Source of the DNA: Domibacillus indicus
Lineage (GTDB): Bacteria; Bacillota; Bacilli; Bacillales; Domibacillaceae
NCBI RefSeq assembly: GCF_000970685.1
Contig: NZ_LAJB01000007.1
Coordinates: 558,001 to 622,000, forward strand
Direction: 5' to 3'
DNA length: 64,000 bases
Part shown: one piece after another, positions 53,322-61,439 of the stretch
Layout of the letters: every line of letters begins with the position of its first letter
Position numbering within the stretch: position 1 is the first letter of the stretch
Translations under genes and position numbers: made by a program
Notes under the pieces: model-generated
Databases searched by the model: none
What the model was told of the DNA's origin: nothing
What the model saw: the letters and a program-made list of their open reading frames with translations, nothing else

Positions 53322-55280
53322 TTAAAACCATTCATTCCATTTTTCCACAATTCCGTCGTACCAGTGTTGCTCTACCGGCTCCGCCTGGCCGTCTATCGCA
53401 TTTACATCGAATGATGCCTCACCGATATAAGGAAGAATCTCCTCGACTATTTCTCCAAACAGCGGCACTGCTCCTTCTGAACTGTTGCTCGTTAAATAAT
53501 TTGTTTTGCTTACTTCTTCTACGCCAACCCAGACTGCTCCTACAAGGTTGGGTGTATATCCAACAAACCATTGATCCTCTGTTCCTTCAATACCTTCGAT
53601 AGGAACCTGTGTAGAGCCGGTTTTGCCGGCAATATCAACACCCTCTACCTGTGCCCTTTCGCCAGAACCCCGCTCTACCACGCCAAGAAGCATGGAAGTC
53701 ATTTTATCCGTTATTTCTTTTGAGGTGACTTGTACTTCTTCCGGCTTCCATTCAGGCTTTACTTCTCCTTCAGGCCCGACAATTTTTTGAATAAAAAAAG
53801 CATCTTTCCGAACGCCGTCATTAGAAAAAGCGGAGTAGGCTTCTGCCATTTGAAGCGGCGATACGCCCGGCGTTATGTCTCCAAGCGCCATTCCCAGCTT
53901 AGCATTTTCCACTTCCAGGCCAAACCGTTTCAGGGCATTTACTCCTTTTGATACGCCAATTTGGTCAAGAAGCCAGACAGCAGGAATATTTGCCGACTTT
54001 TCAATTGCCCGGTACATAGGAAGTTCCCCTTCATATGTTCCTCCATAATTAGATGGTGAATACGGGCGTTCTCCTTCACCAAATGACATTTTCTCATCCA
54101 CCAGCATATCTGTCGGTTCATATCCTTCTTCAAGGGCCGGAGTATAAACTGCAAGCGGCTTAATGGATGAACCCGGTGACTTTTTCATTTGCGTTGCAAA
54201 GCTGAAGCCGCGAAATACATGCTCACCCCGCCGGCCAATAATGCCTAAAACCCCGCCTGTTTTTGGATCCATTAGCACAGCAGCGCTTTGAGAATCTTCT
54301 CCATTTATGGTTTTTGGGAAAGTGGAGCTGTTCCCGTAAACAGCTTCTAGTCCAGCCTGTATATCCTGATCCATTGATGTATAAATATTATATCCCTGGG
54401 TCAGCAAATCATCCTGCGTTAAACCAAAACGTGATATAGCTTCATTTATAACGGCATCCGAATAATGAGCGAACTTGCCTTTTAATGGGTCGCCGCTTGT
54501 ATCTTTTAATGCAACCTCTGTATTCGCGGTTTCAGCCGCTTCGCTTTCGGATATATATCCGTACTTTACCATTTGGTTTAACACAACTTTTCGCCGATCG
54601 AGCGCATTATCCATATGATCAATTGGATTGTACCGGGACGGTGCTTTTACCATGCCCGCAAGCATGGATGATTCGGCAAGAGTTAATTCCGATACATCTT
54701 TGCCAAAGTATTTCTTCGACGCATTTTGAATGCCCCATACCTCGTTTCCAAAATAGCTTGTATTCAAATACATTTCGAGGATTTCTTCTTTCTTGTATAC
54801 CTTTTCTATCTCAATAGCAAGGAACAGCTCTTCTATTTTACGTCGGTACGTTTTTTCAGGAGACAGCAAGGCATTTTTAGTCAGCTGCTGGGTAAGTGTA
54901 CTTGCCCCCTGTACCCGTGAACCTGCCATAATATTCGTGAATACGGCACGAAAAATCCCTTTTATGTCAAATCCTCCATGCTCATAAAACCGATTGTCTT
55001 CAACGGCAACAATCGCTTCCTGCATATGCTCCGGAATTTTCTCAATAGAAACACTGTCCGTCCGGTTAGCAGAAAGCTTACTTGCTTTTTCCCCATTCCG
55101 GTCATAAATAATGGTGGATTGCGACAGCCCCTGTTTTAACGTTTCAACATCAGCAGACTTCATAAAATAAAATCCAGCGCCAAGTCCTGCCAAAACCACG
55201 ACCGCTGCAAGCAAAATAACGATTTGGGTCATGTGAAATTTTCGCCACAGGGTCTTGATAATTCGAATGACTACTTTCAT
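53322..55280 (-). CDS. pbpF: Class A penicillin-binding protein (PbpF-like)
   Basis: 652 aa from ATG 55280, 10 nt after GAAGGG. One N-terminal membrane anchor (ILLAAVVVLAGLGAGFYFM). Glycosyltransferase domain: VAVEDNRFYEHGGFD (catalytic Glu), GASTLTQQLTKN, RKIEELFLAIEIE and SMLAGMVKAPSRYNP. Transpeptidase: SPGSSIKPL (active Ser), SAN in EKSANIPAVWLL, KTG in AGKTGSTQ. Synthesises and cross-links peptidoglycan, outer face of the membrane. PBP2c/PbpF resembles this size, and B. subtilis pbpF follows yhgE; here it lies next to ilvD. Which paralogue it represents is uncertain. Confidence 0.88.
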   Translation of the reverse strand: MKVVIRIIKTLWRKFHMTQIVILLAAVVVLAGLGAGFYFMKSADVETLKQGLSQSTIIYDRNGEKASKLSANRTDSVSIEKIPEHMQEAIVAVEDNRFYEHGGFDIKGIFRAVFTNIMAGSRVQGASTLTQQLTKNALLSPEKTYRRKIEELFLAIEIEKVYKKEEILEMYLNTSYFGNEVWGIQNASKKYFGKDVSELTLAESSMLAGMVKAPSRYNPIDHMDNALDRRKVVLNQMVKYGYISESEAAETANTEVALKDTSGDPLKGKFAHYSDAVINEAISRFGLTQDDLLTQGYNIYTSMDQDIQAGLEAVYGNSSTFPKTINGEDSQSAAVLMDPKTGGVLGIIGRRGEHVFRGFSFATQMKKSPGSSIKPLAVYTPALEEGYEPTDMLVDEKMSFGEGERPYSPSNYGGTYEGELPMYRAIEKSANIPAVWLLDQIGVSKGVNALKRFGLEVENAKLGMALGDITPGVSPLQMAEAYSAFSNDGVRKDAFFIQKIVGPEGEVKPEWKPEEVQVTSKEITDKMTSMLLGVVERGSGERAQVEGVDIAGKTGSTQVPIEGIEGTEDQWFVGYTPNLVGAVWVGVEEVSKTNYLTSNSSEGAVPLFGEIVEEILPYIGEASFDVNAIDGQAEPVEQHWYDGIVEKWNEWF

Positions 55281-55498
55281 TATGTTTGTTCCCTTCTTCA
55301 TAAATACATGCGGCCTTTTCTCATTTTAAGCACATTTCAGCAAATTGCAACGAATATGAATAAAAATCCGCATATCTTCTTATACGAATCAAGCATGAAA
55401 AAGTTGCACAGCTTTGTTTTTTAGCAATAGAGATCATTTTCTTATTAGCATGCAATTAATCACTGCCCGCTTACCAAAAAGGCTTCCACTCGAAACCA

Positions 55499-55536
55499 TA
55501 AAAAAATGAGCCGCGGATGTGCCCGCTGCTCATTTA
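55499..55536 (-). terminator. Terminator after tatA
   Basis: ATGAGC-AGCGGG / CCGCGGCTCAT hairpin, then T7. Confidence 0.8.
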
Positions 55537-55713
55537 TTTTGAATCCTTTTTCTTTTGCTCTTCGGCGTCATCATCCATCACATTCTTCATTCCCCGCTTA
55601 AATTCATGCAGCGTCTGTCCGGCTGCGCGTCCAAGCTGCGGCAATTTCTTCGGTCCAAATAACAACAAGGCGACAATTAAAATAATGGCAACTTCGCCAA
55701 ATCCGAGATTCAT
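55534..55713 (-). CDS. tatA: Twin-arginine translocase subunit TatA
   Basis: 59 aa. ATG 55711-55713 follows AAAGGGGCC. N-terminal helix GFGEVAIILIVALLLFG, the hinge FGPKKLPQLGR and amphipathic GRAAGQTLHEFKRGM are the TatA signature; a charged DDDAEEQKKKDSK tail follows. It forms the translocation pore with TatC. No tatC lies beside it, so it pairs with one elsewhere or works as a TatAc-like lone subunit. Confidence 0.92.
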   Translation of the reverse strand: MNLGFGEVAIILIVALLLFGPKKLPQLGRAAGQTLHEFKRGMKNVMDDDAEEQKKKDSK

Positions 55714-55779
55714 GATGCCTGGCCCCTTTTCTTTTTATGTGCCTTCTCATTATAATCGAAAACTATTTGTTTGAACATA

Positions 55780-55813
55780 AAAAAAGAAGCAGGCCTGAAC
55801 CTGCTTCTTTTTG
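55780..55813 (-). terminator. Terminator after the symporter gene
   Basis: AAAAAGAAGCAGG / CCTGCTTCTTTTT hairpin with 6-nt loop, bidirectional. Confidence 0.9.
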
Positions 55814-55819
55814 CACTGC

Positions 55820-57064
55820 TTATGCTTCCGTCCGCTGCTGTTTAATCGTTTTGTTTTTCTCTGATTCGCCGACAAACAGCGCGCATGCAGCATCCCCGGT
55901 AATATTAACAGCTGTACGCGTCATATCCAGGAGACGGTCAATTCCAATAATTAACCCGATCCCTTCAACCGGAAGGCCTACACTGCCAAGTACCATGGCA
56001 AGCATAATCAGGCCGACGCCCGGCACGCCTGCTGTTCCGATACTGGCAAGAACCGCTGTAAGAACCACGGTAGCCAGCTCCCCCATTGTCAGGTCAATTC
56101 CATATGCCTGGGCGATAAACATTGTTGCCACACCCTGCATAATAGCGGTGCCGTCCATATTGATTGTGGCACCAAGCGGCTGAACAAATGAACTGATCGG
56201 CTCCGGCACTTTCAAGTCTCTCTGGGCTACTTCCATCGAAACAGGGAGCGTTGCATTACTGCTTGATGTACTGAATGCCACACCCATTGCCGGCGCAAAC
56301 TTTTTGAAAAACCAAATCGGGCTCTTTTTTGCGAGAAAAGCGACGGTTCCGCCGTAGGTTACAACACCGTGGATAAAAAGGGCAGCTAAGACAACAAGCA
56401 TATAAGAGCCCATTGCAAGAATCGCATCCCAGCCCTGTGTTCCAATGGCTGTCGCAATCAAGCCAAATGTGCCGTACGGAGCAAATTTCATTACGAGACC
56501 AACAAGATACATCATAATTTCGTTGCCCTGTTCAACTAATTGATAAATACCCTTTGTTTTCTCACCAAGCGCCGTTAACGCCAGGCCGATAAAAACAGCA
56601 AAAACAATCAGCTGAAGCATATTTCCTTCGGCCATTGCGTTAATTGGATTTTTCGGAATAATATTCATTAATGTTTCACTGACTGGCGGAGCTTCTTCAG
56701 CTGAAAACTCGGCACCCGCTGTATCGAATTCACCCGCTGATCCCGGCTGAACAACTGCTGCCAGTGCTAAGCCAATCACAATAGCAATAGATGTTGTAAT
56801 CAGGAAATAAAGCACGGTTTTCACGCCAATGCGTCCAAGTTTTTTAGGATCACCAAGACCCGCCGAACCAAGAACAATGGAAAAGAAAACAAGCGGCACA
56901 ACGAGCATGCTGATTAAGCTTAAGAAAATTTGTCCAATCGGAACAAATAAGTATGTGTTTAAAACATCAAAAACATCTGGTGCAGCTACATTCAGCACGA
57001 GGCCTGCTACCGCTCCGAGAATAAGTGCTGCAATAATTTTTGTTGTTAATGACATTTTTTTCAT
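55820..57064 (-). CDS. Dicarboxylate/amino acid:cation symporter (GltP/DctA family)
   Basis: 414 aa DAACS-family carrier, eight helices plus re-entrant loops. Serine-rich loop AFSTSSSNATLPVS, NMDGTAIMQG and the C-terminal DRLLDMTRTAVNITGDAACALFVG with substrate-binding Asp/Arg/Asn are intact. The Arg in TGD context favours an acidic substrate, such as glutamate/aspartate or C4-dicarboxylates, with Na+ or H+. ATG 57064 after AAGGGGGAAACTGA. Monocistronic with its own terminator. Confidence 0.9.
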   Translation of the reverse strand: MKKMSLTTKIIAALILGAVAGLVLNVAAPDVFDVLNTYLFVPIGQIFLSLISMLVVPLVFFSIVLGSAGLGDPKKLGRIGVKTVLYFLITTSIAIVIGLALAAVVQPGSAGEFDTAGAEFSAEEAPPVSETLMNIIPKNPINAMAEGNMLQLIVFAVFIGLALTALGEKTKGIYQLVEQGNEIMMYLVGLVMKFAPYGTFGLIATAIGTQGWDAILAMGSYMLVVLAALFIHGVVTYGGTVAFLAKKSPIWFFKKFAPAMGVAFSTSSSNATLPVSMEVAQRDLKVPEPISSFVQPLGATINMDGTAIMQGVATMFIAQAYGIDLTMGELATVVLTAVLASIGTAGVPGVGLIMLAMVLGSVGLPVEGIGLIIGIDRLLDMTRTAVNITGDAACALFVGESEKNKTIKQQRTEA

Positions 57065-57293
57065 TCAGTTTCCCCCTTTACTATCTAACAAACACATACC
57101 GTCTATCTTAATAGATTAAGTGAAAAATAACAAAGTAATTTTTTAAATGTAAATTACCACTTTTCTTAAAAAAATAAACAAAAATTTTTAAAGCTGCTTT
57201 TATAAAAGAATATAATAATTAACCTGACATAATAAAAGGGCCATAAGAACCGCATAAATAGGTTTTTCTGCTTATAATTATTTTCCGCTTAAA

Positions 57294-57318
57294 GCTTAAG
57301 TCAATAAAAACGGGGTAT
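57294..57318 (+). promoter_or_regulatory. Sigma-B-type promoter of the ArsC-like gene
   Basis: GCTTAA (57294-57299), 13-bp spacer, GGGTAT (57313-57318). The -10 is perfect and the -35 has 5 of 6 matches to GTTTAA. Predicted start about 33 nt before the ATG. Confidence 0.6.
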
Positions 57319-57358
57319 AAAAAAGACTATAACCACCATGCTAAAGGGGTCAGCAGCT

Positions 57359-57778
57359 ATGAAAAACAAAACGATTTTATTCCTGTCGCCGTTTCATCAT
57401 TTAAGCATGATGGCTGAAGGATGGGCAGCACGATTAAATGCTCCTTCCTGGAATGTCATAAGCGCTGCCTGCAAAAAGGCAGAGGATGATTCCCTTCCTG
57501 TGGAAGCGATGAAAGAGGTTAATATTGACATCGAGAGCAAAACTCCTCGTTCACTCAAGCCACAGCTTATGAAAGAAGCTGATATTGTGGTTGCCATCTA
57601 CGATTTTCAGCGTGACAGTTTACCAGCCCTGCCAGATGAACCAGGACGCAAGGTATTACGCTGGAATATCTTAAATCCTATACATTGCGAGCAGCTAACC
57701 GAACGATGGGCTGCTTATCAGGAAGTATGCGATGAACTCGCTGTAAAAATGCAGGAACTCAACAAACAACTTATTTAA
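57359..57778 (+). CDS. ArsC/low-molecular-weight phosphatase-like protein without the catalytic P-loop
   Basis: 139 aa, ATG 57359 with AAAGGGG upstream. Overall it aligns by eye with thioredoxin-type arsenate reductase ArsC: MAEGWAARL, WNVISA, VEAMKEVNIDIESKTPRSL and a final RWAAYQEVCDEL helix. The P-loop, normally CTGNSCRSQMAEGW, reads LSPFHHLSMMAEGW, so the nucleophilic cysteine, second Cys and catalytic Arg are all gone; the redox Cys pair near 80-90 is also missing (YDFQRD). It cannot work as a phosphatase or arsenate reductase. Probably a binding or regulatory protein of the stress response. A terminator follows. Confidence 0.75.
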   Translation: MKNKTILFLSPFHHLSMMAEGWAARLNAPSWNVISAACKKAEDDSLPVEAMKEVNIDIESKTPRSLKPQLMKEADIVVAIYDFQRDSLPALPDEPGRKVLRWNILNPIHCEQLTERWAAYQEVCDELAVKMQELNKQLI

Positions 57779-57783
57779 TTTTC

Positions 57784-57818
57784 TGCCTTTGCTTATTTAA
57801 CAGCGAAGGCATTTTTTT
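57784..57818 (+). terminator. Terminator after the ArsC-like gene
   Basis: GCCTTTGC / GCGAAGGC stem followed by ATTTTTTT. Confidence 0.75.
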
Positions 57819-57875
57819 GAAACTAAACCGGCGCCAACTTCGTATGATCAAGTCAGAGAGGCAGGGATCAGGAAA

Positions 57876-58703
57876 ATGGAAACAAAAGAAACTCTTATGG
57901 AGCAGCTGCAAACAATTGAGAAATGGGAAAAGGATCAAAAAGGATTATGGATATGGGATCGTGCGGCACGCCTTCCTTTCGCTGTCCTTGATAAAATAAC
58001 CCCTTCTTTTATTCAAAATAAAATCAGTTCATTGCTCGATGAGCTTGGTTATTACCTCCAAAGCGGCGGAAAATATTTAACGAAGCAAAACAGTATTTTA
58101 AAAAAGCTGGAACGGAATGCCGAAATACCAGTCCATACCATTGAGGATGTGAAAAGCCTTCCTCTTTCCGCCATGGACCAGACTGCTTTATCTATCCAAA
58201 AATCATATGCAGGCGCGGCAACCGTTCAAGGAGCGACAACTGGCATTGGCGGCATTTTTACACTGGCAGCCGACATTCCTGCCACACTGGCCATTTCGCT
58301 TAAAACATTGCAGGAAATTGCCGTTGCCTATGGATATGACCCCAGCGAGCGGGAAGAACGAATTTTCATTATAAAATGCCTTCAATTTTCTTCCTCAGAC
58401 ATTGTGGGCAAGCGGGCCATTTTAAAAGAAATTTCGGATTATGCCAGCCGCGGCAGCAGCAAGGAAATGATTTCCCAAATGCAGGGCTGGCGGGAAGTAG
58501 TTCTTTCTTACAGGGATCAGTATAGTTTAAAAAAGCTGTTCCGCCTGGTACCGGTTGTCGGCATCGTTTTCGGGGCGATTTCCAACCGTTCAACGATTGA
58601 AGACCTGGCGGAAACGGCCATAATGCTTTATAAAAAGCGCCGTATTTTAGAAAGGCTGGCTGCCGCCGGCCAAATAGAAGAAGCCGAACCAGATATCCGC
58701 TAA
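57876..58703 (+). CDS. ecsC: EcsC family protein
   Basis: 275 aa. The EcsC domain spans about 50-255: SSLLDELGYYLQSGGKYLTK, TTGIGGIFTLAADIPATLAISLKTLQEIAVAYGYDP and RLVPVVGIVFGAISNRSTIEDLAETA match the family. ATG 57876 after AGGGATCAGGAAA. In B. subtilis ecsC directly follows ecsAB; here it lies 26 kb away, alone. Role unknown; membrane-associated by the glycine/alanine-rich helices. The end overlaps the next convergent gene by 4 nt. Confidence 0.88.
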   Translation: METKETLMEQLQTIEKWEKDQKGLWIWDRAARLPFAVLDKITPSFIQNKISSLLDELGYYLQSGGKYLTKQNSILKKLERNAEIPVHTIEDVKSLPLSAMDQTALSIQKSYAGAATVQGATTGIGGIFTLAADIPATLAISLKTLQEIAVAYGYDPSEREERIFIIKCLQFSSSDIVGKRAILKEISDYASRGSSKEMISQMQGWREVVLSYRDQYSLKKLFRLVPVVGIVFGAISNRSTIEDLAETAIMLYKKRRILERLAAAGQIEEAEPDIR

Positions 58704-58722
58704 TGCGGGGCATCTGGTTCGG
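58684..58722. terminator. Hairpin shared by converging ecsC and TrkA-C genes
   Basis: CCGAACCAGAT / ATCTGGTTCGG, 11-bp perfect stem enclosing CCGC-TAAT-GCGG. It lies across the 4-nt coding overlap. T-tracts are weak on both sides, so termination strength is uncertain. Confidence 0.5.
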
Positions 58723-59377
58723 TTTCCTGTGTAAGCTTTTCAATTACCTGGCGGTTTCCATATACATAGAGCTTGTCACCCGCTTCGATTGTTTCTTCTG
58801 CTAAATCCTCGCGTATGTTGACTTCCCCTCGTTTGATAAACAATAAATTTGCATCCTGTCCCTGTTCAAATACATTTTTGACCTTTTCTCCATCCAGCCG
58901 GGTATTTTCATCGACGACAATGTCGGTCACAAGGTCATCTTCATTTAAAAAAAGCGCTTCTTTTATCGGAAGCTCAGAGATATCAAGATTTTTTTTCATT
59001 TCATATTGAAACCGGTGCTCCAAATGCTTTTTGGTCAGCGGTGTTTTTCCAACAATGAAAATAACAAACAGTACACCGCTGATAACCATAAGTTCCGTTA
59101 AACGCAGATCGTCAGATAAAATATTGCTGATAGCTGAAATAATAACAGCCAGTGAAAAAGCGCCGAATAAAATAAGAAACATGCTAATGCGCCGCCGTAC
59201 TGGATGGTCGATGATCAGCTGTGATTCATCGGTCGTAAACCCCGTTCCCGTCAGCATAGAAATGGCCTGATAGCGCGCTACTTCTTTTTCAAGTCCGGTA
59301 AGCACAAAGGCAATAACAGATATTTCAATAACAAGCACAACAATCAGCAAATAAAGAAAAATAAAAACAAAGCCCAT
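58700..59377 (-). CDS. Membrane protein with TrkA-C (RCK_C) domain
   Basis: 225 aa. N-terminal membrane part: helices at about 3-27, 62-84 and 93-110. Between the first two is ISMLTGTGFTTDES, reminiscent of the K+ selectivity loop TAGFNTxD of KtrB/TrkH. The C-terminal RCK_C domain (about 135-215; LPIKEALFLNEDDLVTDIVVDENTRLDG, ETIEAGDKLYVYGNRQVIEKL) may bind c-di-AMP or another ligand. Could be a small potassium channel/regulator; this is inferred only. ATG 59377 after AAAGAGGG. Confidence 0.75.
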   Translation of the reverse strand: MGFVFIFLYLLIVVLVIEISVIAFVLTGLEKEVARYQAISMLTGTGFTTDESQLIIDHPVRRRISMFLILFGAFSLAVIISAISNILSDDLRLTELMVISGVLFVIFIVGKTPLTKKHLEHRFQYEMKKNLDISELPIKEALFLNEDDLVTDIVVDENTRLDGEKVKNVFEQGQDANLLFIKRGEVNIREDLAEETIEAGDKLYVYGNRQVIEKLTQETEPDAPH

Positions 59378-59428
59378 GTTTTGCCCTCTTTCTAAGACGC
59401 TGGTTTTTCTTTATCTTCCCAACGCTTA

Positions 59429-60742
59429 TCAAGTTGTAAACATAGGCCCGTATTTTCTTTTTAATCCGTCCGCATTCTGTGTAAATACAGTCGTCCGGCC
59501 ATCGATAACAGTTGTTAAATGAACAGGTTTTCCCCATAGTGTGTAAATATGAGGGATGGTTTGCTCTAAATAGCTGATATCGAGTTCTTTTTCTTCATAC
59601 GTATGCAAAATGTGCAGCTCTTCCTTCCCGTCTGTTACGTAAAGTGACGGAAAGCCGCCATTTACTTTTGAAGAAACAAGCTGATCCCGCACTCCTTCCC
59701 ATTCTTTTTCAGTAATAGTCCAGTGATTTCCTTTTTTCTCAAATAAATAAAGGTCTTCCTGTTCCACAAATTCTTTTGTCATGTAGTTGCGCAAAAATGA
59801 AATGTCCGATTCTGTTGAACGAACATCAAAAAGAATATCCTGGCTGCCATATTGCTCTTCAATGTATTCATATAGCTTTACACCAAGATAGTATGGGTTT
59901 ATCCCCATTTTGGACGGCTGAACCACGTCAGCATTCAAGCGGGCATAATCAATTGCTTCAGATTCTGTTAGTTCCAGCTCCCTCATAATTCGCATATGCC
60001 AGTAAGATGCCCAGCCTTCGTTCATAATTTTTGTTTCGATCTGCGGCCAAAAATAAAGCATTTCCTGCCGGACAATCATAACAATCTCACGCTGCCAGTC
60101 ATTTAAAGCTGTACTATTTTTGGCGATAAAGGCCAAAAGATCTTTTTCAAAGCACTTCTCTTCTTTTTTCTCTAATGGTTTTTCCTTTTCCCAGAGATCA
60201 TCGTATTCATAATGCTGCAGCGGGGCACTGTCTGTTATGCCCAATCCAATATGGCTATGCGGATCTATATGCTCTTCAATTGTTAAAACGGCGTCTAGAA
60301 ATGTCTCAACCTTTTCAATTCCATGCTCCTCTGTGAGCCGGGCAATCCGTTCTGCTGCAGATGCCATTGATTTTTCCATCTGGTTATTGGTTTTCTGAAA
60401 GTGGGCATTGTTTTTAAAAAAGTCCGAATGAGCTAAAACATGTGCGACAATCAGCTTGTTTTGGACGAGCGAATTGGTATTTAACAAAAAAGCCTGGCAT
60501 GGATCTGTATTCATGACCAGCTCATATATCTTGCTGAGCCCCATCTCATAATGAAGCTTCATTTTATAAAATCGTTTTCCGAACCGCCAGTGAGAAAAAC
60601 GGGCAGGCATTCCGTAAGCGCCAAATGTATAAATAATATCCGCCGGGCAAATTTCATAGCGCATTGAGTAAAAATCAAGTCCAAACCCGGCTGCAATTTC
60701 TGTGATCTCATCAATTGCATATTGCAGGCTATCATGGTTCAT
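59429..60742 (-). CDS. spoVR: SpoVR family protein
   Basis: 437 aa. [54 protein letters not shown]-like start, [30 protein letters not shown] and [17 protein letters not shown] are conserved SpoVR blocks; His/Glu positions suggest a metal site. In B. subtilis it is expressed under sigma E and affects spore cortex formation. Slightly shorter than the B. subtilis protein (468 aa). ATG 60742 follows CAGGGGGG. A sigma-E-type promoter lies just upstream. Confidence 0.95.
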   Translation of the reverse strand: MNHDSLQYAIDEITEIAAGFGLDFYSMRYEICPADIIYTFGAYGMPARFSHWRFGKRFYKMKLHYEMGLSKIYELVMNTDPCQAFLLNTNSLVQNKLIVAHVLAHSDFFKNNAHFQKTNNQMEKSMASAAERIARLTEEHGIEKVETFLDAVLTIEEHIDPHSHIGLGITDSAPLQHYEYDDLWEKEKPLEKKEEKCFEKDLLAFIAKNSTALNDWQREIVMIVRQEMLYFWPQIETKIMNEGWASYWHMRIMRELELTESEAIDYARLNADVVQPSKMGINPYYLGVKLYEYIEEQYGSQDILFDVRSTESDISFLRNYMTKEFVEQEDLYLFEKKGNHWTITEKEWEGVRDQLVSSKVNGGFPSLYVTDGKEELHILHTYEEKELDISYLEQTIPHIYTLWGKPVHLTTVIDGRTTVFTQNADGLKRKYGPMFTT

Positions 60743-60760
60743 CCGAATCCCCCCTGCCTC

Positions 60761-60788
60761 ATTGTATGCAGAAAAAAAGCAAACATGA
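60761..60788 (-). promoter_or_regulatory. Sigma-E-type promoter of spoVR
   Basis: Minus strand TCATGTT (60782-60788), 13-bp spacer, CATACAAT (60761-60768), matching sigma-E -35 (TCATATT) at 6 of 7 and -10 (CATACANT) fully. Start codon 19 bp further. Confidence 0.6.
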
Positions 60789-60881
60789 AAAAGAGAGGGA
60801 ATATGAAGAGATGCTGTTTTCCAACCGAAAATGGCTTCTTGTCGCCAGCCAGAAATGAACTGTTTTTTAAAAGCAGTTTCA

Positions 60882-60978
60882 GGGGATGCGGTCTGCCGGC
60901 TGCGCTAACAGCCGGGCGAACACTGAACCAGCCCGTCCGCTCGTCCTGCCGGAGTCTTCGCCGGCAGCCCTCCGCCCC
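60882..60978. repeat. G+C-rich folded element 1
   Basis: Outer stem GGGG...GCGG with CCG...CCCC (60882-60891/60972-60978, 3-nt bulge) encloses CCGGCTG-CGCTAA-CAGCCGG (60896-60915) and CTGCCGG-AGTCTTCG-CCGGCAG (60946-60967), both perfect 7-bp stems. Probably a dispersed palindromic repeat or structured RNA. Confidence 0.5.
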
Positions 60979-61085
60979 GTTGTTTTTCTAAAAAAGCGGC
61001 ACCAAAAAGCCTATTTGTTCTTTTCTTTCTCATTCGAAAAAGAACATGAACCGGGCGTTGCCGGCTCAATTTCCCTCCTCACCAG

Positions 61086-61211
61086 GGCGGCAGGTGCGGG
61101 GCGCAGACTTCTGCGGGACTGGCAGGCAGGTGAGAGATCCGTCTTTGCCGCCGTGCTGCGAAGACGAGCTCACCGCCTGCCCCGCGAAAGCGGAGCCCCG
61201 CACCTGCCGCC
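61086..61211. repeat. G+C-rich folded element 2 with 17-bp terminal inverted repeats
   Basis: GGCGGCAGGTGCGGGGC (61086-61102) is an exact inverted repeat of 61195-61211. Inside are CGCAG-ACTT-CTGCG (61102-61115); GGCAGGCAGGTGAG/CTCACCGCCTGCC (61121-61134 and 61169-61181) holding GTCTTTGC/GCGAAGAC (61141-61165); and CCGC-GAAA-GCGG (61182-61193), a GNRA-type tetraloop on the plus strand. The whole is a five-helix fold. Motifs CTGCGGGA, GTGAGA and CCCCGCGAAAGCG recall palindromic intergenic repeats common in Bacillaceae genomes (from memory). Confidence 0.55.
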
Positions 61212-61332
61212 ACTTCTATGTCCGGGCTAAGCGCGGTGGTTCATCTATCGTGCTGGAGACCCAAACGTTCATAAATGCGTTGGATTTAACCTGGAGAAGG
61301 TGTGGACAGTCGCTTATTTCAACAGCATAAAG

Positions 61333-61362
61333 AGAGACAGAACCATGTTCTGTCTCTCCCAA
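61333..61362 (-). terminator. Terminator downstream of pgcA
   Basis: GAGAGACAGAAC-ATG-GTTCTGTCTCTC hairpin followed on the minus strand by TTTATG. It is 78 bp beyond the pgcA stop. Confidence 0.7.
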
Positions 61363-61439
61363 ATAGTGTATTGAAAATCACGTTAAAGCCTGCATACAAA
61401 CAGCAAAGACGGTACCGCTGTAATCAGTCTTTGGCGGTT

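Larger units (their letters stand above)
60743..61439. other. 700-bp gene-free interval between spoVR and pgcA
   Basis: I find no believable protein gene. It holds the spoVR promoter, a G+C-rich folded element (60882-60978), an A/T-rich spacer with a TGTTCTTTT/AAAAAGAACA hairpin (61017-61046), a second larger palindromic element (61086-61211), and the pgcA terminator. Both folded elements are visibly richer in G+C than all surrounding DNA. Confidence 0.75.

Noticed and set aside
60886-61330. Two plus-strand open frames (about 114 and 94 codons) in the G+C-rich interval
   Set aside because: They run through inverted repeats, have Arg/Ala/Pro-rich composition, no RBS and no family resemblance. 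G+C-rich DNA opens frames by chance.
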